The notes: generated by a model from the sequence alone, not told the origin. Shown: positions 1 through 5,421, counted from the stretch's first letter. The stretch: DNA of 6,268 nucleotides from an uncultured Coriobacteriaceae bacterium (GCA_900552365.1 URZP01000079.1:1-6268); one strand, 5' to 3'. Translations and numbers: made by a program.

Positions 1-278
1 CTGATTACTAATTTATTAGCAAGCGCTAATCTTGAGAGTGTTAAATGGGGCCAAGGAAGCCGGATCCAACGGGCTTGCTCGCATCAATCCAGGAAATCGG
101 TCTGAATCCTTCCCAGGTCGCTTATATTGGTGACTCGGCTGGCGATATGAAGACCGCAAAGGCAGCTGGCACGATGGCGATAGGGGTCTCCTGGGGCTAT
201 CAAACCGTCGATCGTTTGGTCTCTGCTGGTGCGGATATGGTCGTAGACGATCCTCTTGCTATTCTCGATCTGGCTTAA
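1..278 (+). CDS. HAD-superfamily phosphatase, C-terminal part, apparently frameshifted
   Basis: This is the C-terminal part of a HAD hydrolase of the phosphoglycolate-phosphatase-like (Gph) group, a cytoplasmic Mg-dependent phosphatase. From ATG 45 it reads 77 residues to the TAA at 276-278. It shows HAD motif III (RKPDPTG, residues 4-10) and motif IV (YIGDSAGDM, with GDSxxD at about 29-34), then the family's typical end (GVSWGY, AGAD). Motifs I (DxDGT) and II must lie left of the window. ATG 45 is an unlikely true start because it falls inside the conserved motif III segment and lacks a clear RBS. Frame 1 is open from base 1 and reads LITNLLASANLESVKW up to 48. Adding one G to the GGGG run at 47-50 would join it to GPRKPDP. 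The family call is firm. The exact substrate is unknown. Whether the break is real (a pseudogene) or a sequencing error cannot be told here. Confidence 0.72.
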
Positions 279-285
279 GTAGAAT
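256..285 (+). promoter_or_regulatory. Likely promoter of the phosphoglucomutase gene
   Basis: A -35-like TTGCTA (256-261) and a -10-like TAGAAT (280-285) are separated by 18 bases. The element overlaps the end of the HAD gene and would start transcription near 292, directly at the left edge of the parS palindrome. It is the best sigma-70-type match ahead of the gene, but the -35 matches the consensus at only four of six positions. Confidence 0.4.
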
Positions 286-295
286 CATCAAGTGC

Positions 296-319
296 ATGAT
301 GTTTCACGTGAAACATCAT
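296..319. promoter_or_regulatory. parS: parS, ParB (Spo0J) chromosome-partition site
   Basis: Bases 300-315 read TGTTTCACGTGAAACA, the 16-bp parS consensus known from Bacillus, with the TTTCACGTGAAA core shared by actinobacterial parS sites. Here the palindrome extends perfectly to 24 bp (296-319). ParB loads at such sites, spreads along the DNA and, with ParA/Soj and SMC, organises and segregates the origin region. Chromosomal parS sites usually cluster near oriC. The site lies between two genes and just downstream of the predicted transcription start of the mutase gene, so it would be transcribed into that gene's 5' leader. No parA or parB is visible in this window. Confidence 0.93.
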
Positions 320-329
320 TCGGGAAACG

Positions 330-347
330 CAACTAGATACCTAGTTG
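330..347 (+). promoter_or_regulatory. Small hairpin in the 5' leader before the mutase RBS
   Basis: CAACTAG (330-336) and CTAGTTG (341-347) form a perfect 7-bp stem around the loop ATAC. It ends four bases before the GAAAGGA ribosome-binding site (351-357). It could stabilise the leader, modulate ribosome access or be a small operator. There is no T tract, so it is not a terminator. The inverted repeat is certain and its role is not. Confidence 0.4.
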
Positions 348-364
348 AACGAAAGGAATCTAAT

Positions 365-2056
365 ATGACTGATCCGCATCAGATGCTGGATTTATGGCTT
401 GAGAAAGTTGAAGATGCCGAGCTTAAACGTGAACTTGAGGATCTTAAACGATCTGGCGATGAGGCCGCGATCGCAGATGCGTTCTTCCAGGACCTCTCGT
501 TTGGCACTGCAGGTCTGCGAGGGATCATAGGCGCTGGAACTAACCGTATGAACGTTTACACCGTTGGTCGTGCGACGCAAGGTTTTTCTGATTACCTGAA
601 TGCCCATTTCGAAGAGCCTTCAATTGCAATCGGTCGCGATAGTCGCAACATGGGCGAAGAATTCGTCCGTCGTGCAGCAGAGGTGTTTGCGGCTAATGGA
701 GTGAAGGTATTCGTTTATCCGCGTATCGAGCCGGTTCCTGCATTGTCGTTTGCAACCCGTGATCTTAAATGCTCGGGCGGGGTTTGCGTTACCGCAAGTC
801 ATAATCCTGCACCGTACAACGGTTACAAGGCGTATGGCCCGGATGGTTGCCAGATCACCACGCAGGCGTCAAAGGACATATCTGACGCAATTATAAAAGT
901 TGATCCGTTCTCTGATGTTCGTTCGATGCCGTTTGATGAGGCTCTTTCTGAAGGGATAGTTGCATGGATCGGCGAGGACACGATGGAGCGTTACATCGAG
1001 GCTGTTCTAGACCAGTCGGTTGTCCTTGACGACGACTCCGAGAACAAAGCGGCGTTAAAGTTGGTTTACACACCTCTAAATGGCGCGGGAATCGAATGTG
1101 TTAGCAAGATTCTTGATCGAGTTGGTATCACGGACGTCACTGTTGTCCCTGAGCAGGCCGAGCCGGACGGAGATTTCCCTACGTGCCCGTATCCGAATCC
1201 TGAGATTCGAGAAGCACTTGAACGTGGCATTCAGCTTTGTGAACAGGTTAAACCCGATTTGCTTCTTGCGACTGATCCCGACGCAGACCGCGTAGGTACA
1301 GCCGTTAAAGACGGCGATGAGTATGTATTGCTTACCGGTAATGAAATGGGCGTTCTGCTGCTTGACTATATCGCACGCGTCAAACAGGCGAAGGGCGAGA
1401 ACCTGACAGATAAGTTTGCAGTTTCCACCATCGTTTCATCAACGATGATCGATGCTCTGGCAGATGAGTACGGTTTCGCAATCAAGCGCGTGCTAACGGG
1501 CTTCAAGTACATTGGTGAATTCATCGGACAGCTTGAGCAAGCAAACCAGGCTGATCGCTTCATGTTCGGCTTCGAAGAGAGCTACGGGTATCTGAACGGT
1601 ACTCATGTTCGCGACAAAGACGCTGTTGATGCGTCGATGCTGATTTGCGAAATGGCGCAATATTATAAGCAGCATGGTATGAATCTCGCCCAAGCAATGC
1701 GCGCTCTGTACGAGAAGCATGGCTTCTATCAGAATAAGACCGTCTCATATTCGTATCCCGGTGCCGATGGTCATGAGCGCATGGATGCGATTATGGGGGC
1801 ATTGCGCACGGTTTCCCTTGCCAATATCGCTGGCATTGAGGTATCTGGCGTTGTTGATTACTCGCAAGGAATTGACGGTCTTCCTGCTGCGAATGTGATT
1901 GAGTTCCGTTTGAATAATGGCGACAAGGTGATTGTTCGTCCGAGCGGCACCGAGCCGAAGATCAAAGCTTACCTGTTCGCCCGTGGAGTAACGTATGAAG
2001 CGGCGAATGAAGCTGTTGGAAAGTACGAAGCGGCTGTCGAAAAGCTGTTGGGTTAA
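365..2056 (+). CDS. pgcA: Alpha-phosphoglucomutase / phosphomannomutase (PgcA type)
   Basis: This cytoplasmic alpha-D-phosphohexomutase interconverts glucose-6-phosphate and glucose-1-phosphate, and possibly mannose phosphates, through a phosphoserine and a bisphosphate intermediate. Glucose-1-phosphate feeds UDP-glucose and envelope sugars. The 563 residues match the usual 560-585 length of the Firmicutes PgcA type. Landmarks in order are FGTAGLRG (46-53), the active-site TASHNP with phosphoserine S145, the Mg-binding DPDADR loop (304-309), the sugar-binding GFEESYGY (402-409) and the C-terminal phosphate-binding RPSGTEPK (525-532). All four domains are therefore present with intact catalytic residues. 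I chose ATG 365 because GAAAGGA (351-357) precedes it at good spacing and because MTDPHQMLDLWLEK matches the family N-terminus. An in-frame ATG at 296 would only add residues translated from parS. The gene is probably transcribed alone or with the HAD gene upstream. Strict glucose versus mannose preference cannot be read from the sequence. Confidence 0.95.
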   Translation: MTDPHQMLDLWLEKVEDAELKRELEDLKRSGDEAAIADAFFQDLSFGTAGLRGIIGAGTNRMNVYTVGRATQGFSDYLNAHFEEPSIAIGRDSRNMGEEFVRRAAEVFAANGVKVFVYPRIEPVPALSFATRDLKCSGGVCVTASHNPAPYNGYKAYGPDGCQITTQASKDISDAIIKVDPFSDVRSMPFDEALSEGIVAWIGEDTMERYIEAVLDQSVVLDDDSENKAALKLVYTPLNGAGIECVSKILDRVGITDVTVVPEQAEPDGDFPTCPYPNPEIREALERGIQLCEQVKPDLLLATDPDADRVGTAVKDGDEYVLLTGNEMGVLLLDYIARVKQAKGENLTDKFAVSTIVSSTMIDALADEYGFAIKRVLTGFKYIGEFIGQLEQANQADRFMFGFEESYGYLNGTHVRDKDAVDASMLICEMAQYYKQHGMNLAQAMRALYEKHGFYQNKTVSYSYPGADGHERMDAIMGALRTVSLANIAGIEVSGVVDYSQGIDGLPAANVIEFRLNNGDKVIVRPSGTEPKIKAYLFARGVTYEAANEAVGKYEAAVEKLLG

Positions 2057-2116
2057 TACCGACGTAGTGATGGCTTGAATCCCATAGCCAGGGAAACGCC
2101 AACAAAAATTTGAACG

Positions 2117-2395
2117 TTAGACAAGAAGCTCGCTTGGGTGAACACGAAGAGCCCTGGCGAGCTTCTCTATTGTTTGAAGTCGCGGGCTGGATCCACCGGT
2201 TTCGATGCGATAGATGGAGCTTGCTCTCAAGCCGGTCAGTCGCCCAAGTTCGTTACGTGAAAGCCCTTGCTCTTTGCGAAGTTGAGCAACATTAAGTCCC
2301 AAAGTTTCATTTAAGCTGATCGGCATGCTGGAGCCAAGGCCCATCAAAGAGAGGCCAGAGTCATTCGCGTCTATCTTGAATTCCGTTTCGGGCAT
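2117..2395 (-). CDS. XRE-family helix-turn-helix transcriptional regulator
   Basis: This 92-residue protein consists mostly of one Cro/C1-type (HTH_3) DNA-binding domain. Residues about 34-92 carry the five-helix pattern: NVAQLRKEQGLSRNELGRLTG (helices 1-2), then the recognition helix around LRASSIYRIETG, then a final LQTIEKLARALRVHPSELL typical of the family. The first 30 residues are acidic and of unknown role. No effector or protease domain is present. ATG 2395 has no good Shine-Dalgarno sequence. Later in-frame ATGs at 2344 and 2326 also lack one, so the start is uncertain, and M24 would still leave a full HTH domain. The gene is convergent with pgcA and divergent from the LCP gene. Its target is unknown. 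A dyad at its own promoter suggests autoregulation. No toxin or phage genes flank it, so it is not obviously an antitoxin or a phage repressor. Confidence 0.82.
   Translation of the reverse strand: MPETEFKIDANDSGLSLMGLGSSMPISLNETLGLNVAQLRKEQGLSRNELGRLTGLRASSIYRIETGGSSPRLQTIEKLARALRVHPSELLV
2124..2166. terminator. Possible bidirectional hairpin between convergent pgcA and XRE genes
   Basis: AGAAGCTCGC (2124-2133) and GCGAGCTTCT (2157-2166) are perfect 10-bp inverted repeats. Beyond a 2x2 internal loop, GGG and CCC can add three more pairs. On the plus strand the stem is followed by a moderately T-rich stretch (CTATTGTTT), 68 bases after the mutase stop. On the minus strand the T run (complement of 2104-2109) lies farther away. 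The hairpin lies within the last codons of the XRE gene. It may be an intrinsic terminator in one or both directions, though neither side has a classic T tract directly after the stem. Confidence 0.42.
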
Positions 2396-2452
2396 AAGAA
2401 AACGCTACTCGAAAAGCGTAGAGACGAGTGGAGTAAACGACTGAAAATCGGT

Positions 2453-2465
2453 GACTTCTGAAGTC
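2453..2465. promoter_or_regulatory. Dyad symmetric site, possible XRE operator
   Basis: GACTTC (2453-2458) and GAAGTC (2460-2465) are perfect 6-bp half-sites around a single T. The site lies at the expected transcription start of the minus-strand XRE promoter, where a bound repressor would block initiation. Small XRE proteins commonly bind such short dyads as dimers. That this regulator binds here is inference. Confidence 0.33.
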
Positions 2466-2493
2466 GTATATCTTAAATGATACAGGTGCGCAA
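2465..2493 (-). promoter_or_regulatory. Possible promoter of the XRE gene
   Basis: On the minus strand, TTGCGC (complement of 2488-2493) and TATACG (complement of 2465-2470) are separated by 17 bases. This arrangement would start transcription near 2458, about 60 bases before the XRE start codon. The hexamers are imperfect and support comes mainly from spacing and position. Confidence 0.33.
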
Positions 2494-2720
2494 ACCGGTG
2501 CTGACGCAGGGTGCTTAAAAGGGAAAAGGACCGATATGACGTCGGATCGACGCAGATGCATGAAGCCAGAATCCAGAGAGGGCGGGGAAAACGCCAACGG
2601 CCGACGAGAGATGCCCGATTAAAAAGCACCAACCTGGGGGCGAGTTGGGCACTAACGCTTCCTAATGGTGACGAAATCGATCGAGGTGTGCGTCAAAAAG
2701 GGGCTTGACATGCCTTTTTT
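2483..2720 (+). ncRNA. Possible structured RNA or leader upstream of the LCP gene
   Basis: This gene-free stretch has nested complementary segments: CAGGT (2483-2487) with ACCTG (2632-2636), GGTGCTT (2510-2516) with AAGCACC (2624-2630), CGTCGG (2540-2545) with CCGACG (2601-2606), and a GGCG/CGCC hairpin (2581-2584/2592-2595). CCAAC/GTTGG (2629-2633/2644-2648) is a competing stem. A terminator-like hairpin ends the stretch. The pieces TACAGGTGC, TTAAAAGGGAA and GAAGCCAGAATCC recall the conserved blocks of cobalamin riboswitches. However, the central core and an intact B12 box are missing, so I do not call it one. I see no convincing plus-strand promoter for it. It could be an unknown RNA, a decayed riboswitch, or chance pairing. 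Confidence 0.25.
2696..2720 (+). terminator. Terminator-like hairpin upstream of the LCP promoter
   Basis: AAAAGGGGC (2696-2704) can pair with GCCTTTTTT (2712-2720) around the loop TTGACAT, giving a 9-bp stem that includes two G-U pairs. The T run is itself part of the stem. The G-U pairs fold only in plus-strand RNA, so the element would end transcripts coming from the left, about 20 bases before the LCP -10 element. The loop contains TTGACA, which resembles a -35 box but is too far (31 bases) from TAGAAT to serve it. Confidence 0.38.
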
Positions 2721-2738
2721 ATGTCGCAAGGGCGTAGA

Positions 2739-2747
2739 TGGTAGAAT
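2739..2747 (+). promoter_or_regulatory. Extended -10 promoter of the LCP gene
   Basis: TGGTAGAAT (2739-2747) matches the extended -10 form TGnTATAAT at all but one position. Transcription would start near 2754, leaving a leader of about 25 bases before ATG 2780. No good -35 lies 17 bases upstream, which extended -10 promoters can tolerate. Confidence 0.5.
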
Positions 2748-2779
2748 TTTAAGGTCATCTTCGAATCCGAGGAGGCCAG

Positions 2780-4084
2780 ATGGCATCGAGGAACGATCGA
2801 AACCAGCGCCCCAGTGCGCGTCAAAATACCAGCGCAGCCGCAAGGCCGTCGCGCGATGGATGTAGAGCTCCCCAGCAAAACAAAGCACCCCGCAATGTAG
2901 CCCCGACGCACAATCCCGGGGATTATTCGAGCTACTCTCGCTCGTCTTACGGAACGAGACCCGATGGATGGAACAGCGCTCAAACGCCAAGGTCTCAGTC
3001 GGGAGCATATCGTTCTGCCTACACACCTGATGCAGATTATCGTGGAAGCAGCGCAGCAGTGCAGTATTCGCGCAATGCAGCTCAGTACCGCGCAAGCAAG
3101 AAGCGCGGTCGCGGAAAGAAAATCGCCATCGGCGTCGTATCAGCCCTGGTTGTGGTGCTTATCGGTGTGGGTGTCGCTCTGGCAACCTACGTGAACGGCA
3201 TCAACAAGGAATTGCAGGGCGACAAAACAAGTGAAGAACTCAAGGCAATCGATCAGGAGCTCACTCGCATCACCACGTTCACTAAACCTTTTTATGTCAT
3301 GCTTATCGGCTCTGACGCGCGCGAGGGCGACGACGAGATGGGTCAGCGTTCTGATACCAACATCGTTGCTCGTGTGGACCCGTCAACCAACACTGTCACG
3401 ATGGTCTCCATTCCCCGTGACACCATGACCGAAATCGACGGCGTTGGCACTGCTAAGTTCAACGCTGCGTACTTCTACGACGGCGCGGCGGGTGTTATCC
3501 GCGAGGCAAAGCAACTTACGGGTATTTCTATCTCTCATTACGCTGAGATCAACTTCGAGGGCTTGACTGCGTTGGTTGATGCGGTTGGCGGCGTTGATGT
3601 TGTTGTTGACGAGCGTATTGACGACACCGACGCCGATAACACCACTGATTTCCCTGAGAACCCGCGCATCATCATCGAGGCAGGCGAACAGCATCTTAAC
3701 GGCGAGCAGGCATTGGTGTTCGCGCGCAGTCGCGCTTACACTGACGGTGATTTCACCCGTGTCGCAAACCAGCGGAAGCTTATTCAGGCAATCGTCGACA
3801 AAGTCATGTCTATGTCGCCGACTGATATCCCGGGCGTGGTAAGCGCTGCTGCCAAGTGTGTGACAACCGATCTAACGGTTTCCGATTTGGTGAACCTGGC
3901 GCTGCAAATGCGTGACGGCGGCGAGATGACCATCTATTCGGCGACCATTCCCTCGGCAACGCAGATGGTAGGCGGCGTTTCGTATGTAATCGCTGACAAG
4001 GCGAATACGAAGGAACTGATGAAGGTCGTTGATTCCGGCGGCGATCCTACTTCGGTTAGCAACGGATATCTTGCCAGCTATTAG
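2780..4084 (+). CDS. LytR-CpsA-Psr (LCP) family cell-envelope glycopolymer ligase
   Basis: LCP enzymes transfer glycopolymers such as teichoic acids or capsular and wall polysaccharides from undecaprenyl-pyrophosphate carriers to peptidoglycan, outside the membrane. The protein has 434 residues. Residues 1-114 are a disordered cytoplasmic tail rich in Ser, Arg, Gln, Asn, Tyr and Ala, ending in the basic KKRGRGKK. One membrane helix follows at about 115-138. The extracytoplasmic LCP domain begins near P170. Its conserved residues are LIGSDAR (175-181), RSDTN (190-194), SIPRDT (210-215), KFNAAY (226-231), FARSR (314-318) and the R327-R332 segment, which together form the acidic and arginine-rich phosphate-binding pocket. 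A roughly 90-residue C-terminal tail has no motif I recognise. The start is well supported by GAGGAGG (2769-2775), although the spacing to ATG is only four bases. The gene is a single transcription unit with its own promoter and terminator. The polymer it attaches cannot be inferred from the window. Confidence 0.93.
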   Translation: MASRNDRNQRPSARQNTSAAARPSRDGCRAPQQNKAPRNVAPTHNPGDYSSYSRSSYGTRPDGWNSAQTPRSQSGAYRSAYTPDADYRGSSAAVQYSRNAAQYRASKKRGRGKKIAIGVVSALVVVLIGVGVALATYVNGINKELQGDKTSEELKAIDQELTRITTFTKPFYVMLIGSDAREGDDEMGQRSDTNIVARVDPSTNTVTMVSIPRDTMTEIDGVGTAKFNAAYFYDGAAGVIREAKQLTGISISHYAEINFEGLTALVDAVGGVDVVVDERIDDTDADNTTDFPENPRIIIEAGEQHLNGEQALVFARSRAYTDGDFTRVANQRKLIQAIVDKVMSMSPTDIPGVVSAAAKCVTTDLTVSDLVNLALQMRDGGEMTIYSATIPSATQMVGGVSYVIADKANTKELMKVVDSGGDPTSVSNGYLASY

Positions 4085-4123
4085 TCGAATTTGAAATTAA
4101 CTGCGCAGCTTGCGTAGAGACCG

Positions 4124-4163
4124 GAACGGCCTCCGATGGTGATCGTCGGAGGCCGTTCTGTTT
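4124..4163 (+). terminator. Rho-independent terminator of the LCP gene
   Basis: GAACGGCCTCCGA (4124-4136) and TCGGAGGCCGTTC (4146-4158) form a perfect 13-bp GC-rich stem with a 9-base loop, 40 bases after the LCP stop. TGTTT follows. The stem is very stable and the T tract is short, so termination is likely but the tail is not ideal. Confidence 0.82.
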
Positions 4164-4186
4164 GAGTGGGGTTATGTTTGCGAGGG

Positions 4187-4213
4187 GCCTGGATGCTGCA
4201 AGTGTTATCCAGG
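4187..4213. repeat. Inverted repeat (8-bp hairpin) between two terminators
   Basis: GCCTGGAT (4187-4194) and ATCCAGGC (4206-4213) form a perfect stem with an 11-base loop. There is no T run on either strand, so it is not a standard terminator. Both flanking genes already have their own terminators, which leaves this element unexplained. Confidence 0.4.
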
Positions 4214-4230
4214 CGTATTCGCAGGCAATG

Positions 4231-4282
4231 AAAAAAGTGAGTCAGCGCTTTACCGGCGATTGAATACAGATAAGCGCTGACT
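4231..4282 (-). terminator. Rho-independent terminator of galE
   Basis: On the minus strand an 11-bp stem (complement of 4272-4282 with complement of 4240-4250; AGTCAGCGCTT and AAGCGCTGACT) has a 21-base loop. After three bases it is followed by TTTTTT (complement of 4231-4236). The stem starts eight bases after the galE stop codon. It is a classic intrinsic terminator apart from its rather long loop. Confidence 0.85.
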
Positions 4283-4290
4283 GCGGAAGT

Positions 4291-5421
4291 TTATTTCGTG
4301 GCGTAACCGTCGGGATTGGTGGACTGCCAACGCCAGCTGTCCTGGCACATGCGATCGAGGTCGTATTCGGCAACCCAGCCAAGTTCGGTGCGGGCTTTGT
4401 CGCATGCTGCGTAGTTCACAGCGATGTCGCCAGCGCGGCGAGGCTTGATCTCATAGGGGATCTCCTTGCCGCAGGCCTTGGAGAACGCGCGGACAACGTC
4501 GAGAACGCTGGAACCTGTGCCAGTGCCCAGGTTGAAGATGCCAACGCCGTGGCGGCTGCCATCTGCATCGGCGGCACCCTGGATGGAGCCAAGGCCGATG
4601 GCCTCGCCGGTGCCGACCTTGCCGCCCATCCAATCAAGCGCGGCAACGTGGCCGCGGGCAAGATCGACAACGTGGATGTAGTCGCGAACACCGGTTCCGT
4701 CGGGGGTGTCGTAATCGTCGCCGAACACGCCGACGCAAGCAAGCTTGCCGACGGCAACCTGTGCGACATACGGAAGCAGGTTGTTGGGGATGCCCTTCGG
4801 GTCTTCGCCGATCAGACCGCTTTCGTGGGCGCCGATGGGGTTGAAGTAGCGAAGAAGAACGACGTTCCATTCGTCGTCGCCGATGTAAAGGTCGGTCAGG
4901 ATTTGCTCAAGCATGCTCTTGGTCTGACCGTACGGGTTGGTTGCGTTGTGCTTCGGGCAATCCTCGGTGATGGGGACAAACTCGGGCTCGCCGTATACCG
5001 TAGCGGAGCTGGAGAACACGATGTTCTTGCAGCCATGCTCGCGAGCAACATCGCACAGCACCAAGGTGCCTGCGATGTTGTTCCAGTAATACTCGAGTGG
5101 TTTCTGCACGCTTTCGCCAACGGCCTTGAAGCCTGCGAAGTGAATGATGACGTCGATGTCGTTCTCGTCGAATGCTTTGGTCATAGCGTCGCGATCGAGG
5201 ATGTTGGCCTCGATGAAGCGCAGGCGATCGTCCTGAACACCAGTGATGGTGCGGACGCGATCAAGCGCGACTTCGCTTGAGTTGCTGAGATCGTCGTAAA
5301 CAACAACGCTGTAGCCTTTGTTCAGAAGCTCGACGACGGTATGGCTGCCAATGAAGCCTGCGCCGCCGGTAACTAGCACGCAGGTTTCCTGAGGGGCTTT
5401 CGCCAAAGATTTGTTGGACAT
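4291..5421 (-). CDS. galE: UDP-glucose 4-epimerase
   Basis: GalE is a cytoplasmic NAD-dependent extended SDR enzyme that interconverts UDP-glucose and UDP-galactose for the Leloir pathway and for envelope polysaccharide synthesis. The NAD-binding TGGAGFIGSH is at residues 18-27. HFAGFKAVGES is at 94-104. The catalytic triad is S139 (SSSATVYG), Y164 and K168 (YGQTK). RYFNPIGAH (191-199) and RDYIHVVDLARGH (246-258) are family signatures. At 376 residues it is longer than the usual 330-340, because of an N-terminal extension of about 12 residues and a Gly/Ala-rich insertion at about 266-293, just before the conserved NLGTG. N336 aligns with E. coli Y299, the position that limits N-acetyl substrates, so UDP-GlcNAc/GalNAc use is possible. 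ATG 5421 is preceded by AGAGGA (complement of 5425-5430). The gene follows the TatD gene in the same direction after a 101-bp gap. Confidence 0.96.
   Translation of the reverse strand: MSNKSLAKAPQETCVLVTGGAGFIGSHTVVELLNKGYSVVVYDDLSNSSEVALDRVRTITGVQDDRLRFIEANILDRDAMTKAFDENDIDVIIHFAGFKAVGESVQKPLEYYWNNIAGTLVLCDVAREHGCKNIVFSSSATVYGEPEFVPITEDCPKHNATNPYGQTKSMLEQILTDLYIGDDEWNVVLLRYFNPIGAHESGLIGEDPKGIPNNLLPYVAQVAVGKLACVGVFGDDYDTPDGTGVRDYIHVVDLARGHVAALDWMGGKVGTGEAIGLGSIQGAADADGSRHGVGIFNLGTGTGSSVLDVVRAFSKACGKEIPYEIKPRRAGDIAVNYAACDKARTELGWVAEYDLDRMCQDSWRWQSTNPDGYATK

Noticed and set aside
2483..2600. Cobalamin riboswitch
   Set aside because: TACAGGTGC, TTAAAAGGGAA and GAAGCCAGAATCC are suggestive. The conserved core (GGTGnnAAnCC, CCCGCnACTGT) and a complete B12 box with ACCTGCC are absent, and no cobalamin gene follows.
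2511..2708. A 65-codon plus-strand frame in the gene-free region before the LCP gene
   Set aside because: It is a basic, low-information translation with no RBS and no recognisable motif. It spans the nested RNA pairings and ends in the terminator-like hairpin.
2705..2747. TTGACA (2705-2710) with TAGAAT (2742-2747) as one promoter
   Set aside because: The spacing is 31 bases, far beyond the 16-19 usable by sigma-70-type factors. TAGAAT is better explained as an extended -10 element, and TTGACA lies in a hairpin loop.
2652..3095. A 147-codon minus-strand open frame overlapping the LCP start
   Set aside because: It runs antisense through the LCP promoter, RBS and coding start. The Cys/His/Arg-rich composition is that of a shadow frame, and it has no convincing RBS.
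4174..4263. A 29-codon plus-strand frame (MFARGLDAASVIQAYSQAMK...) between the terminators
   Set aside because: The translation looks helical, but the GTGGGG upstream is only two bases from ATG, no promoter is visible after the LCP terminator, and the frame ends inside the galE terminator. It is too weak to call a gene.
4549..5280. A 243-codon open frame on the plus strand, antisense to galE
   Set aside because: It lies wholly within galE, whose frame is clearly real. The translation shows no family motif and is explained by codon bias leaving the opposite strand open.
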